Counted from the first letter of the stretch, positions 44,801 to 53,530 are shown. The stretch is 64,000 bases of DNA from Bacteroidales bacterium (GCA_017449065.1 JAFSKF010000009.1:47501-111500), one strand, 5' to 3'. Translations and numbers: made by a program. Notes: generated by a model not told the origin, from the sequence alone.

Positions 44801-45827
44801 CGATGGCGGTGGCTGCAATCGTACCACTCTGGACATTGACAGAGAACGTCGTAGTTGCTTCGCTGGCTGCGGGCAACTGGCAATACCAGTCGCTGTCATC
44901 GCCAATCGTAACGGTCTGTCCGCTGACAGAAACACCTTTCACCGCAGCAAAATGATCACCGATGCGAGTCATCGTGAAGTCCTTGTAGTTGAACAGGAAG
45001 CTGCTGGTGGTAACAAACTGCATGGTGAGTTTCTTCATGCCAGTAGTCAGTTCTCCCTCCACGGGCACATCAGTGTCAGCATAATTGGAAGGATTCGTCA
45101 TCGTCCACACACCGTCGGCTTCCACTTCCCCGGTTTCTTCGTCGATAACGGTAGTGGTGATGGTGCCGTCACCATAACGGGTCATCGGGATGGTCATCTT
45201 ATAGACACCTGCCTGCGAGCAGATGAAGCTATAGGAGGCAGACGTTCCGTTCGAAACCCATCCTACATTGGTATCACTGTTCTCCAAGCGGGCTCCGCCT
45301 GCATAGCCGCCACTGGCAATGCTGATGGTTCCCGGGATGGTGTTGAAACTCTCGGTGGTATAGACCGCCAGTTTACCCCAGTTTCCGGCATAGCTGGTTG
45401 CCTCTGTCACCTTCATCTTCAGTTCGAAAGTGCCTGCTGGCAGTTGCGAAAGGAAGATATTTGTGATGGTAGCAGGTGTCCAGTTACCGGTGTTCACGAT
45501 GTCAACGCTTTTGGTGACAATCACATCGCTTGTAGCGGTGTTGGTGAGTGTCACCTGCATCGCTGCTGCATACTTCGAACCTGTGGCAAAGGTTAGGATA
45601 TAGTCCTGCTGGGTTTCATTACTGATGGAGAAGGTAGCTACCGTATTCTTACCGGTCGAACCGATATTGGCTCCGCTGTTCTCCACATTGGCGCTTGTCA
45701 GGTCGCAAGCGTTCCAATCGATGTAAGTGCCGCTTGCTGTCGGGATGCTTACCGTTTCAGCCGCTTGCACAGACAATATTCCTGCCATTGCAAGCAGGAA
45801 CATTGTCATTCTTCTGAATGTTTTCAT
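41880..45827 (-). CDS. Secreted multidomain pectin methylesterase (CE8) with C-terminal sorting-type signal
   Basis: A 1315-residue exported protein. After the signal peptide (to about 23) come beta-sandwich modules resembling carbohydrate-binding modules (about 25-300) and Ig/FN3-like linkers. A CE8 pectinesterase right-handed beta-helix spans about 725-1025: GTQDTQ and GTVDFICGG hold the catalytic Asp residues, and LGRPW the conserved Arg and Trp. An FN3-like module and beta-rich region follow, and the end is KGMYIVNGKKVIIK, which resembles C-terminal signals of type IX-like secretion. It demethylates pectin homogalacturonan, opening it to lyases. It lies between two small-protein genes. 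Confidence 0.9.
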   Translation of the reverse strand: MKTFRRMTMFLLAMAGILSVQAAETVSIPTASGTYIDWNACDLTSANVENSGANIGSTGKNTVATFSISNETQQDYILTFATGSKYAAAMQVTLTNTATSDVIVTKSVDIVNTGNWTPATITNIFLSQLPAGTFELKMKVTEATSYAGNWGKLAVYTTESFNTIPGTISIASGGYAGGARLENSDTNVGWVSNGTSASYSFICSQAGVYKMTIPMTRYGDGTITTTVIDEETGEVEADGVWTMTNPSNYADTDVPVEGELTTGMKKLTMQFVTTSSFLFNYKDFTMTRIGDHFAAVKGVSVSGQTVTIGDDSDWYCQLPAASEATTTFSVNVQSGTIAATAIDGSSNAVGVTDNGDGSFSLATPAPGSVTTVTLTLTPDEGAASSQIVYTLKLFRIGEISLTDVLVDGISIDVLSDMNDNQTATYSACYTAVPTVQVKVVDGSTVTASAPALNGTRATYSIHVEMAGKEKDYTLVIEGLNIYVSGEGDETVRLKYTTEGNDKTNNIWTDGLYSLSPIGDGWSNSGFKMKSNSTNTLSVPSDVVVKQFIIHQFSDNYAPGSFGTLTSEGMTAYIPAKHNFVNGQQYDLVINLEGHQAGKPLVFTLENGSQPTGWFELTIEKQSIATAPVLVDQQVTVVNNHAVVALTFDREMLSTEATINGGNVTADGGSATLYFPVWGLDYAKDYTLVIAAGAASDSYGNVNAEAINIAVNTDAKAVVAKLVYDYVVSDVDELKAAVAAVNGSNTSASAARKTIFLKNGDYNMGTTELRLSGYNISLIGESRDGVVIRGQRSGISNPTVNLRDRTGFYLQDLTLLNDLNYYKPLQDKEATDGGVAVAVYGGDKTVMKNVLLLGTQDTQVTGHRAYFEDCEIHGTVDFICGGGDNFYYQTRLVVHRSSSVITAPSTSAALKWGYVFQQCTIDGANGDSDAGYGLGRPWQDTPRCYYLNTTMNVEPSANGWNGMSNLTTYFYEYNSVDKNGSVIDLSVRGNSSTSTNTYAPVLTSAEAAKFTLENVLGGTDSWLPTDMTAVPATPVASLTGTTLSWTDVEDARCYVILKNGAYFANQTETTLTVDASGLYTVRAANAMGGLGNASNAVGTLVLDENADNVSDIVAAFDGKTVDVRLERAIAANVWSTLCLPFALTGEQIAAAFGSEAKVVTLKAVNGGVLTLAAVSALEANQPCMIKLTKNFTSGLFEQVTFAATDDPSQTVGSVTFQGTYSAGTLPQNAYFVSENQLYRAVDDTNTILPFHAYFTTTDLAHILNFNFEDEELTGIMTVRGSGFRENESYTLDGLCIKGQPAAKGMYIVNGKKVIIK

Positions 45828-45854
45828 TGTTTATTATGTGTGAGTAAGTGTAAA

Positions 45855-46028
45855 TCAATCATCTCCCCAGAGGCGAACACGGGAGCCGTCTGCTTCATCG
45901 CTGGCACTTCCATTTCCTTTGTATCCGTCGAAGTCGTCAAGACCGCTTACATTGCTGCCTACCATAATCCGGTTATCAGTGCTGATTGCTACCATTGTTG
46001 TTGTGGGTGCAATATATGTCTTTTTCAT
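45855..46028 (-). CDS. Small MKKTYIAP-type protein (57 aa)
   Basis: A 57-codon gene beginning MKKTYIAPTTTMVAISTDNR, then MVGSNVSG and a polar, Gly/Asp-rich tail ending VRLWGDD. It shares the MKK/RxYxxPxxxxVxI pattern of the 59-residue gene downstream. It sits 45 bases after a CBM-rich secreted protein and 27 bases before the pectin methylesterase, so the operon alternates large secreted protein and small protein twice. The function is unknown. Confidence 0.7.
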   Translation of the reverse strand: MKKTYIAPTTTMVAISTDNRIMVGSNVSGLDDFDGYKGNGSASDEADGSRVRLWGDD

Positions 46029-46073
46029 TGTTTCCTGTTTTAAATATTGATACTTTTTATCTGAATCTCACCA

Positions 46074-48158
46074 TTATCGGACAATCATCTTTTTCCCATT
46101 CACGATATACATTCCACGAGTCAAGTGTGATTCATTCACACGGCGTCCTTGAAGATCGAAAGCTGAGGCTTTGTCTGTTGTTTCTGCGGCCTGTACCGAT
46201 TCGACAGAGGTCTCACTATCGACAAAGAAACTAACCTGACGTGGCGAACCGCTGCCTTTATAGTGGAAGTATCCGCGGAAGGGCTTTACACTCTGCGTTC
46301 CAGTTGCCTGATACAGACTGTTGCTCTTGATGTAGAAGTTGCCCTCAGCGAGGTTCGATACCGTACTATAGGTTCCAATAAACTCCCAGTCACCAACGCT
46401 CTGTGTTGGAGTTCCCTCCTCAATAGTTACGCCGCTGATGGTTGCTGAGGTGAAGTCACTGGCGACCTTGATTGCGTAGGGCTTATTGGCGGTAGTTGAT
46501 GTAACAGAACTGAAAGACAGTGTGTTTTCATCAGTTCCACTTTCTGATAACTCTGCCACTTTTACGCCGCTACCAAAAGTAGAGGTCAGCTGTTCGCTCG
46601 TTAACGCGAATGGCAAGCAAATAGTGCTCCAATTGTTGGCAGTAATACTGCGGGTGAGCACTACGTCCACATTGCTGGCTGCTGCAGGCGTGTAGTCGTA
46701 GCTTTCGTTGAGCGAGCGCTTGTAGAAGCAGATGTCCTTTAGATTGAACAGATAAGTGGTGGCATCATCATTCACGAAATCGAATCGAATCTTCTTCAGA
46801 CCTGGAGTCAACGCATTTGTAATAGGCAGTACAATATTTCCTTTTGCCGTAATGGTTGCTGACTCTTGTGCATCCACTTCTTTCGTATGTGTTGTCACAT
46901 CGGTAATAGTGAGCTTGAATGTTCCACCATTATTGTAATACGAGATATTTGTTCGTAGGTCATAATATGCTGTTTCATTACCACTAATGTATACATAATA
47001 ATCATCAGCGTATGTGTCTTTGTTGACAAAACCTATCTGTGTATAGATGGTTCCACTCTGTGTTTCAGCTCTTGGCGCACCACTGCTGGTGTTTATGCTA
47101 CCGGAATTGGTGTCAAGTACAGAAGTGCCATACATTGGCAGCGCATTGTAGTGCGAAGCAATCTCGTATGACTCAAAGAATATGTCTTTGTAGTTGCAGA
47201 TATAACCCCAATCATTGCCAGTACCATTGAATACCAGCTGTATATCTTTAATACCTGTGGTTAAATCTGTAAAGAATGGGAATTCATAATCGGTAAAACT
47301 ATCGAAACTGGGTACGTCGAACACCTGGGTTACCTCTGCGGTGCCTGTAACTTTATCGGTAATAGTGACGGTCATGGTACCTATTCCGTAATATTTCTCA
47401 CTCATGTGCATCAAGTAACGGCCTGCAGTGGCGACATAGCAAGTATATACCGCTGTGCCACCATTTTTCAGGTTACCAACACTGCCTGCGTTGCTGTCTG
47501 TGGACTCATAAGCAATGCTACCTGTGTAAGAGCCATGCTCTATGTCAATGTAAGTCTGAGGCTCAGCCTTTACAGGAAAAGCATCATACTGACTACTGCT
47601 ATGGAAATAGAACTGACCGAAGTTGCCACAATAACGGCCTCCAGTCTTGGTGATAGCAAGGGTGATGGTGTAAGTAGCAGATGCGTCTAAGTCACTGACA
47701 TAGAAAACGTGCTCTTTGTTTGGATCCCAGTTGCTGTCTGTAACAACGGTCTCGGCGGTGGCAATTATAGTCGATTCGCTTTCCCCTGATTTCTTTATCG
47801 TGATGTTTACCGTGGAAGCGGCATCATTTGCTGCTCCCGTTTTGAAGCCAAATACGTAGGTTCCGGCAGAACTCGTAGTGACATCAATGGCAAAGGTAGC
47901 GCTTGTTTGATCTAAAGTAGTGCCAATGGTATAGTATTTGTTATTTTCTGCATCACCGAGTCGACTGTCAATAGAGCAGTTGGTCTTCGTTGAGATGTAG
48001 CTGGCAAAGTTCTCCGTGCCAGTGGCGCTGCCAAGAACGATATAGCTTCCCATGTCTTGCGGAATACTAATCGTGCCGTCCGCCCACGCAGAACTTGCCC
48101 CCCCCAGCAGCAGACCTGCGAAGAGGAGCGATTTCAAAAAAAAGTTGTTTTTTCTCAT
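46074..48158 (-). CDS. Secreted beta-sandwich (CBM-like) protein with C-terminal sorting-type signal
   Basis: A 694-residue exported protein. The signal peptide is MRKNNFFLKSLLFAGLLLGG...AWA. The body consists of three related carbohydrate-binding-like beta-sandwich modules (for example GSYIVLGSATGTENF, YIDIEHGSYTGSIAYESTDS, and AGRYLMHMSEKYYGIGTMTV), but no catalytic domain is recognised. A beta-rich region with ITANNWSTICLPFALTSEQL, shared with the neighbouring pectin methylesterase, precedes a GMYIVNGKKMIVR terminus. It probably binds pectin or cell-wall glycans on the surface. The ATG at MRKNN was chosen because the upstream frame crosses the promoter. Confidence 0.8.
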   Translation of the reverse strand: MRKNNFFLKSLLFAGLLLGGASSAWADGTISIPQDMGSYIVLGSATGTENFASYISTKTNCSIDSRLGDAENNKYYTIGTTLDQTSATFAIDVTTSSAGTYVFGFKTGAANDAASTVNITIKKSGESESTIIATAETVVTDSNWDPNKEHVFYVSDLDASATYTITLAITKTGGRYCGNFGQFYFHSSSQYDAFPVKAEPQTYIDIEHGSYTGSIAYESTDSNAGSVGNLKNGGTAVYTCYVATAGRYLMHMSEKYYGIGTMTVTITDKVTGTAEVTQVFDVPSFDSFTDYEFPFFTDLTTGIKDIQLVFNGTGNDWGYICNYKDIFFESYEIASHYNALPMYGTSVLDTNSGSINTSSGAPRAETQSGTIYTQIGFVNKDTYADDYYVYISGNETAYYDLRTNISYYNNGGTFKLTITDVTTHTKEVDAQESATITAKGNIVLPITNALTPGLKKIRFDFVNDDATTYLFNLKDICFYKRSLNESYDYTPAAASNVDVVLTRSITANNWSTICLPFALTSEQLTSTFGSGVKVAELSESGTDENTLSFSSVTSTTANKPYAIKVASDFTSATISGVTIEEGTPTQSVGDWEFIGTYSTVSNLAEGNFYIKSNSLYQATGTQSVKPFRGYFHYKGSGSPRQVSFFVDSETSVESVQAAETTDKASAFDLQGRRVNESHLTRGMYIVNGKKMIVR

Positions 48159-48229
48159 AATAAATATAATTAAGGGTTTGTAGTTTTCATGCAGTGGGGC
48201 TCGGAACTTCCGGTTTCCGATTCCGGGCG

Positions 48230-48237
48230 CAAAGGTA
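48230..48237 (-). promoter_or_regulatory. -7 box of the CBM-protein/pectin methylesterase operon
   Basis: TACCTTTG on the minus strand, 72-79 bases before the ATG. It lies downstream of the terminator at 48288-48326, so it starts a fresh transcript. No good -33 TTTG was found. Confidence 0.55.
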
Positions 48238-48287
48238 GAGAGAAAAATAAAGAGAAAGGTTCGAAATCGTATCAAAAAAAAATGAGG

Positions 48288-48326
48288 AAGGGGTAAAAAA
48301 CGTCAAGTGAACAGACTTTACCCCTT
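48288..48326 (-). terminator. Terminator downstream of the LruC gene (second)
   Basis: Perfect 10-bp arms AAGGGGTAAA / TTTACCCCTT with, on the minus strand, a T9 run shortly after the stem. It blocks readthrough from the LruC gene into the pectinase operon. Confidence 0.75.
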
Positions 48327-48394
48327 CTTTGAAACAATTGCCATCCTAACGGTAGGTAAAAAACACACGAATTTGCGGCATGCCTATGCAGATT

Positions 48395-48432
48395 TTGTTC
48401 CATAACTATGAAAAAATTGTTCCATAACTATG
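48395..48432. repeat. Direct repeat TTGTTCCATAACTATG x2, 22-bp period
   Basis: Two identical 16-base copies start 22 bases apart in the gap between the two terminators that follow the LruC gene. The purpose is unknown. Confidence 0.5.
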
Positions 48433-48475
48433 CAGCAAAAATTCCCAACCGGACAGCAAACTGGCACACAAGCAA

Positions 48476-48503
48476 AAAGCCAGCCATCGAAATGGCCGGC
48501 TTT
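48476..48503 (-). terminator. Terminator downstream of the LruC gene (first)
   Basis: Stem AAAGCCAGCCAT / ATGGCCGGCTTT (one mismatch) with a CGAA tetraloop. On the minus strand it is followed by TTGCTTG. It lies 38 bases after the stop. Confidence 0.75.
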
Positions 48504-48540
48504 GCGTATAGCATAAAAACGATATCGGAAATGGAGCGGA

Positions 48541-50382
48541 CTATTTGTCGTAAACCTTATCGGTTTCCGGCTCATTATACCAATCCTCGTAGATATTGAG
48601 TTCCTTGGCCCATGTGATGAAATTCGCGTAGGCATCCTTCACACAGACTCTCTCCAAAGGCCACTCGAACTCGATTGGAATCATCACGGCATGAGGATCC
48701 TGCCCTTCCAGAGACAATGAAATCAGAATATTCTTCGTCTTGTTATAGACAGCCGGCGGATTACTCAGGATGGTGTAGTTCCAGGGCACATCAATGGTAT
48801 CCAACACATAGTCGAACTTCTTCCTGTTACGCTGGGTATTAATGAACGAACGGTCATAAACACCAAAGAGTTCATGCACCTCCGTTTTCTTGTTGATGGT
48901 TTTACCCTCCACATTGTAGATATACAATTCATCGGATGCACCGCAGGCCAACACGGCATACTCAATTTGCGTAGCACTGATTCGTTTGGCGCGAATCACC
49001 ACATCGTTCAAATCGTAATCACCCTTACGGGTATCTTCGTAACAGAACGTATAACCGTTGCATTCTGCATCGAATTTGTCGTTGAAAGACTCCACACCGC
49101 CGCTGATTTCGAAAACCACATCGTTAAAGTCACGGTCGGAACCTGTTTCAACACAGAGGAACAGTTTTTTGTTGTACTCCACCCAAGCCATACGCGGATC
49201 ACTGTCCCCGAAACCGGAAGAAGCATAGTCTCCGAACATGTTGATACCCTTGTTCAGACGTCCGTCAGCATACACCTCGCCGCGTTTGTTGGCTTTTCCA
49301 TGCAAACAGCGCGACATGAAGCCAAGCCGGTAGCCTGCCGGGAAATCGACGGTGCCTGCGGTGGTTTTCAGGACAGGCTTCTTCGTATCACCGAAATAGA
49401 GCAGCTGGTAGCCCAGTTTCTTGACAATCGTATCGTTAGGCAGATTCTTGACGGTACGCCACATTTGCACTGCCTTGTATTTGGGAAGATCCTTCAGGAA
49501 CTGCACCTGCTCCTCTTCGCTCAGGCCCCCCAGTTCCTCCGGATTGTAGTAGTAATAGTAAAGATGGGAATTGGCAGCCTCGCTCGATGTGCCGTCATTG
49601 CGATAGATAGGATAAACGACAATAGGTTCCTTGCCGGTTGTCGTCAGGTAGCAGTCCTCATTATAGTATCCGCTCTCCTGAATCATGGGCAGATTGTCCT
49701 GCTTCTGCGGCAAGTAGGAGAAAATGCAGGCACGGATATCAGCGATGAAGTCGTTGTCGTAGTTAGCGGGACTTGTTACCATTACTTTCTGCTCATCGCC
49801 ATCGGAAAGCAGGTACAGGCTGTCGTTCTCCCAGCCTTCGTAGCCGGCCACGCCTTTCATCCATCGCTCCTTGTTGTACGACTGCGCTGAACGCTGGAGC
49901 TTGTAGCTCACACTGGCGGCCAACTGCCTGCGGCTGGCAGGTGCTGCGGCAACGTCCTCCCTGAACGAAAGGGAAGTCTCACTGGCATCAAAGCCTTTCA
50001 CGTAATAGGTTCCGTCGTTGAAGACCAGCGTGGCATACAGGCGCGAACTGGTTTTTGGCACCTCAAGCTGCAATGTAACCTGATCGCCGTATTGCACTTC
50101 ACACCCGTTGAGGATGCCGGCATTGTGGTTTCCGCCAAAAGGGGGATTGGTCAGAATCATCAGTTTGGACACATCCTCCCGGTCGCCATCCACGTTCACC
50201 GTCAGAGAAACGGTATTAGTGGTCTTCCAGTCGGTATCGAATGTCTCACCGAACACTTTCTGCATGTTCTCGCGTGCTTCCGTCTTGCCATAGATAATCT
50301 CATCGAAAGGATAATCTTCGATGTTACTGCACGAGTACAATAGTGGCAAAAGCAGTAGAAATATAATTTGAGTCTTCTTCAT
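48541..50382 (-). CDS. LruC domain-containing lipoprotein
   Basis: A 613-residue lipoprotein (lipobox LLYSC). The N-terminal part has beta-rich segments, and the C-terminal about 250 residues form an LruC domain with two Ca-binding-like acidic loops, DRDFNDVVFEISG and KGDYDLNDVVI. LruC was first described in Leptospira as a surface antigen; in Bacteroidales such proteins are surface exposed with no known ligand. The ATG at MKKTQII was chosen; the longer frame crosses the promoter. Confidence 0.85.
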   Translation of the reverse strand: MKKTQIIFLLLLPLLYSCSNIEDYPFDEIIYGKTEARENMQKVFGETFDTDWKTTNTVSLTVNVDGDREDVSKLMILTNPPFGGNHNAGILNGCEVQYGDQVTLQLEVPKTSSRLYATLVFNDGTYYVKGFDASETSLSFREDVAAAPASRRQLAASVSYKLQRSAQSYNKERWMKGVAGYEGWENDSLYLLSDGDEQKVMVTSPANYDNDFIADIRACIFSYLPQKQDNLPMIQESGYYNEDCYLTTTGKEPIVVYPIYRNDGTSSEAANSHLYYYYYNPEELGGLSEEEQVQFLKDLPKYKAVQMWRTVKNLPNDTIVKKLGYQLLYFGDTKKPVLKTTAGTVDFPAGYRLGFMSRCLHGKANKRGEVYADGRLNKGINMFGDYASSGFGDSDPRMAWVEYNKKLFLCVETGSDRDFNDVVFEISGGVESFNDKFDAECNGYTFCYEDTRKGDYDLNDVVIRAKRISATQIEYAVLACGASDELYIYNVEGKTINKKTEVHELFGVYDRSFINTQRNRKKFDYVLDTIDVPWNYTILSNPPAVYNKTKNILISLSLEGQDPHAVMIPIEFEWPLERVCVKDAYANFITWAKELNIYEDWYNEPETDKVYDK

Positions 50383-50433
50383 AATTGCTAACTTCTGATT
50401 AGATCTGTCCGAATTCCGTTTGTTTCTATCGTG

Positions 50434-50464
50434 CAAAGATATTCTTTTTTTACGAACCCGCCAA
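50434..50464 (-). promoter_or_regulatory. Promoter of the LruC gene
   Basis: TTG-N20-TATCTTTG on the minus strand with consensus spacing, 52-59 bases before the ATG. Confidence 0.7.
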
Positions 50465-50569
50465 CTTTTTAACATAAAAATCAACAAAAAGCAGCACTTT
50501 CAGGCATTCTTCTGGCAATTTTCATTCAAAAAAGAGCAATTTCGGTTCGGAATTATTCAAATGACCGGC

Positions 50570-52063
50570 TTAGTTCCGCCTGAAATACTTCCCGGCCACA
50601 GGCAGAGAACTGAGCGGGAAATCCTTCCTGGCAATGTAGGCGACAAACACCAATATCAGCAATGTGTTGACTGCCAGAGCCGGCACTATCGACAAATAGC
50701 GGTTGGCGGCATACATACCGAAGAAGAGCACCACCGCGAGCACGACATAACAGAATATCTGCCTGATCGGATAGTTGATCGGATAGTATTTCTGCCCGAA
50801 AACGTACGACGCAACCATACTTATGCCGTATGCGGCAAAACCTGCCCAGGCACAAGCCATGTAACTGAACTTCGGAATCAGGAAAATATCGATCAGGATC
50901 AGCACCAGACAGCCTAAGCCAGAGAAATATGCCCCCCAGATGGTCCGGTCGGTCAGTTTATACCAGAAACTCAGATTGAAATAGATACCGAACATCATTT
51001 CAGCCGCCATCACGATAGGCACCACCTTCAAGCCTTCCCAATAGGTAGGAGCAACCACAAAGCGGATAATATCCATGAAGCCCGTAACACACAGGAATGC
51101 CAGCATGGTGAAGATGATATAATATTTCATGATGTTGGCATAGGTGTCTTTCTTGTCTGCATCCTTGTTACCAAACACGAACGGTTCGTAGGCGAAACGG
51201 AAAGCCTGTGTGATTATGACCATAATCATGGCAATCTTGATACATCCGCCATAAATGCCCAGTTGTGCTTTGGCTTCCAGTTCAGATCCATCGTAGAAAA
51301 ACGGGAACAGGATGGCAGACGCATTCTGGTTCAACTGTCCGCCCAGGCCCAGTATCAGCATAGGCCAGGTGTATGACAGCATCCGTTTGCAGAGGTCCCA
51401 GTCGAAACCGAATGCCACGCCTTTCATCTCTTTGAACAGCAGCAATGTCGTAACTACTGAGCAGAGCAGATTCACATAGAACACGACTCCCACGTCTGGC
51501 GTGCCGTCCGATTCGTAAAGTCCGGGAATGGTAATATTAAAATGAGGGAAGACCAGCAGGAACATACTCAGCAACGACACATTCAGCAGGATATTGAACA
51601 CCTTGAGCACCGCGAACTTCAGCGGACGATGGCGGTAGCGCAGATAATCGAACAGAATGCACGACCACACATCGATGGCCACGCAAATCGCCATGGTTCC
51701 GATGTAGGGCTTATGCTCTGCATACCCCATCCACGACGTGATGGGATCGAGGAATAGCATAACCAGCACCACAAACAGCAAGGCCACGAAACCCACCATC
51801 CGCAATGCAGTGGAATAGACCATCAGCGCCTTTTCCTCGTCTTTGTTGGCAAAGCGGAAGAAGGTTGTCTCCATTCCGAAAGTCAGGATTACGATCAACA
51901 GCCCGATGTAGGAATACACGTTGGTGATGACACCGAACTGGCCGCCTCCTGCCACCCACACATACGTCTCGATGGGAACCAGCAGGTAATTGATGAAACG
52001 GGCAGCGATGCTGCTTATGCCGTAAATAGCAGTGTCCTTAAAAAGGGTCTTTAAGTTTGCCAT
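50570..52063 (-). CDS. Polysaccharide flippase (MOP/Wzx-like)
   Basis: A 497-residue inner-membrane protein with about fourteen helices, beginning LKTLFKDTAIYGISSIAARF and containing YLLVPIETYVW, GGQFGVITNVYSYIGLL and FGMETTFFRFANK, which are standard for the oligosaccharide flippase family in Bacteroidota. It would flip lipid-linked oligosaccharides for surface polysaccharide assembly. It stands alone, without glycosyltransferase neighbours, which is typical of this conserved housekeeping-type member. It has its own TATCTTTG promoter. Confidence 0.9.
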   Translation of the reverse strand: MANLKTLFKDTAIYGISSIAARFINYLLVPIETYVWVAGGGQFGVITNVYSYIGLLIVILTFGMETTFFRFANKDEEKALMVYSTALRMVGFVALLFVVLVMLFLDPITSWMGYAEHKPYIGTMAICVAIDVWSCILFDYLRYRHRPLKFAVLKVFNILLNVSLLSMFLLVFPHFNITIPGLYESDGTPDVGVVFYVNLLCSVVTTLLLFKEMKGVAFGFDWDLCKRMLSYTWPMLILGLGGQLNQNASAILFPFFYDGSELEAKAQLGIYGGCIKIAMIMVIITQAFRFAYEPFVFGNKDADKKDTYANIMKYYIIFTMLAFLCVTGFMDIIRFVVAPTYWEGLKVVPIVMAAEMMFGIYFNLSFWYKLTDRTIWGAYFSGLGCLVLILIDIFLIPKFSYMACAWAGFAAYGISMVASYVFGQKYYPINYPIRQIFCYVVLAVVLFFGMYAANRYLSIVPALAVNTLLILVFVAYIARKDFPLSSLPVAGKYFRRN

Positions 52064-52090
52064 GCGATCGTGTTGCTAAATATTCGGTCG

Positions 52091-52098
52091 CAAAGATA
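52091..52098 (-). promoter_or_regulatory. -7 box of the flippase gene
   Basis: TATCTTTG on the minus strand, 28-35 bases before the ATG. It shares a 200-base divergent promoter region with the DUF5686-like gene. Confidence 0.6.
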
Positions 52099-52223
52099 CT
52101 GTTTTTTGTCAAATTAAAGCCAACGTTGTCCGAAAATTCAATATTTATACCTAAAAAATGGTAAATAAACGGAAAATCGGACAAAAATTCCGACAATCTG
52201 ACGGAAGAAACCGGAAAAAACTT

Positions 52224-52231
52224 TATCTTTG
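52224..52231 (+). promoter_or_regulatory. -7 box of the DUF5686-like gene
   Basis: TATCTTTG followed by CGC on the plus strand, 36-43 bases before the ATG. Confidence 0.6.
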
Positions 52232-52266
52232 CGCATCGAATGAACTGACTGAAATATGAAACAACT

Positions 52267-53496
52267 ATGAAATCTGCTTTTTTCGCCATTATCGTCGCAG
52301 CCATTTCCTGCCTGCCGCTCTCAGCACAGACGCTGAAAGGCGTTGTCATGCAGAACGACAGCACACCCTGCTCGTTCGCCACGGTTTACATTCCGTCGCT
52401 GAACCGGGGCACCGCAGCCAATCAGGAAGGGGAATACGAACTGGATGATTTGCCAACAGGCACTTTAACGGTCGAATATTCCTGCATGGGACAGCAATCC
52501 CTGCAGAAGGAACTCACCCTGACCCAAGGGCAAGTGCTCGTCAACAACGAAACTCTGCAAGAAGCCCTTCTGATGCTGCCGCCTTCGATTATTACGCCCA
52601 ACGGAGAAAGCCCGAGCCACTATGTGCTTCGCCACGTCTGGGATCAGGCAGACATCAACCGGAAAAGAATCCAGAAGTGGGATGCTGAACTGAAATACAG
52701 TGTCGGGCTGAACGACTTCGACCTTTTCCTGAATGTCATCCCGAAGAAATACGTGTTCGCTTTCAAGGCAGCGGCGGCAGTCGTGGGAATGCGGAAATTT
52801 ATAACCCTCATCTTCGATTATCCCGACCTGAAGGCCAAGGTTTCACTAAACAGAAGTTATCAGATGGGGAAGATCAAAGATACCGACTGCCGGGTCACGG
52901 AATGCAACCGGAACCTGTCGGACAGCGAAAAAGAGACACTCTATAAGAACAACAGGCTGCTGATCGAAGGAAACATTTTCGATGACATTTACGGTTCCGA
53001 TTGCGCCTGGGGACGCAAAGGATCTCTACGTGACAGCTTAGTGCTGACCGGTTCTTATGAAATGGACGGGAAAGTCATCGATGTGCTCGAATATACCCGA
53101 GTAACTAAATATAAATCAGTGAAAAACGATAGCGTAAAAATCGTCAAACGGACGACAAGCATTCATGTTGTGGAAGACGCTTGGGGCATTCTGAAGATCG
53201 AGACAAAAGGGACAGCAGTGAACAGCCTACGCGAATGCCGCGATTTGGGCGGAGGCATTTATATGCCTATCAGTGCAAGCAACAGCCTGGAGTCCAAAAC
53301 CATTAAGTCGGAAGAAATTCCGGACCGTATCAAGAAAGCAGAGGAAACGGACAAATCGAAATGGAGCAAAGATCAGAAACGAGCCTATAGCATCATTTCA
53401 GACGAGTTGCGCAAACGACATCAGCAAGGCAGAGACATCCACATGAATGTATATATGTCCTATAGCATCAGATACAACGGATTCGAATACAAATAA
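52267..53496 (+). CDS. Exported carboxypeptidase-regulatory-like/DUF5686-type protein
   Basis: A 409-residue exported protein. After the signal peptide (AAISCLPLSAQ), residues about 20-105 form a CarbopepD_reg-like beta sandwich (TLKGVVMQNDSTPCSFATVY, GTAANQEGEYELDDLPTG), as seen at the start of TonB-dependent receptors. The remainder (PSHYVLRHVWDQADINRKRI, VLTGSYEMDGKVIDVLEY) matches the periplasmic part of DUF5686-type outer-membrane proteins but lacks their long C-terminal barrel. The function is unknown. It is followed by a nitroreductase lipoprotein gene. Confidence 0.7.
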   Translation: MKSAFFAIIVAAISCLPLSAQTLKGVVMQNDSTPCSFATVYIPSLNRGTAANQEGEYELDDLPTGTLTVEYSCMGQQSLQKELTLTQGQVLVNNETLQEALLMLPPSIITPNGESPSHYVLRHVWDQADINRKRIQKWDAELKYSVGLNDFDLFLNVIPKKYVFAFKAAAAVVGMRKFITLIFDYPDLKAKVSLNRSYQMGKIKDTDCRVTECNRNLSDSEKETLYKNNRLLIEGNIFDDIYGSDCAWGRKGSLRDSLVLTGSYEMDGKVIDVLEYTRVTKYKSVKNDSVKIVKRTTSIHVVEDAWGILKIETKGTAVNSLRECRDLGGGIYMPISASNSLESKTIKSEEIPDRIKKAEETDKSKWSKDQKRAYSIISDELRKRHQQGRDIHMNVYMSYSIRYNGFEYK

Positions 53497-53530
53497 CCCA
53501 AATAAAACAAACCAACAAACAAAGATCCAC

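Noticed and set aside
48874..49890. Plus-strand frame of about 340 codons antisense to the LruC gene
   Set aside because: The minus-strand gene has a lipobox and LruC motifs; the plus-strand frame shows no motif or promoter.
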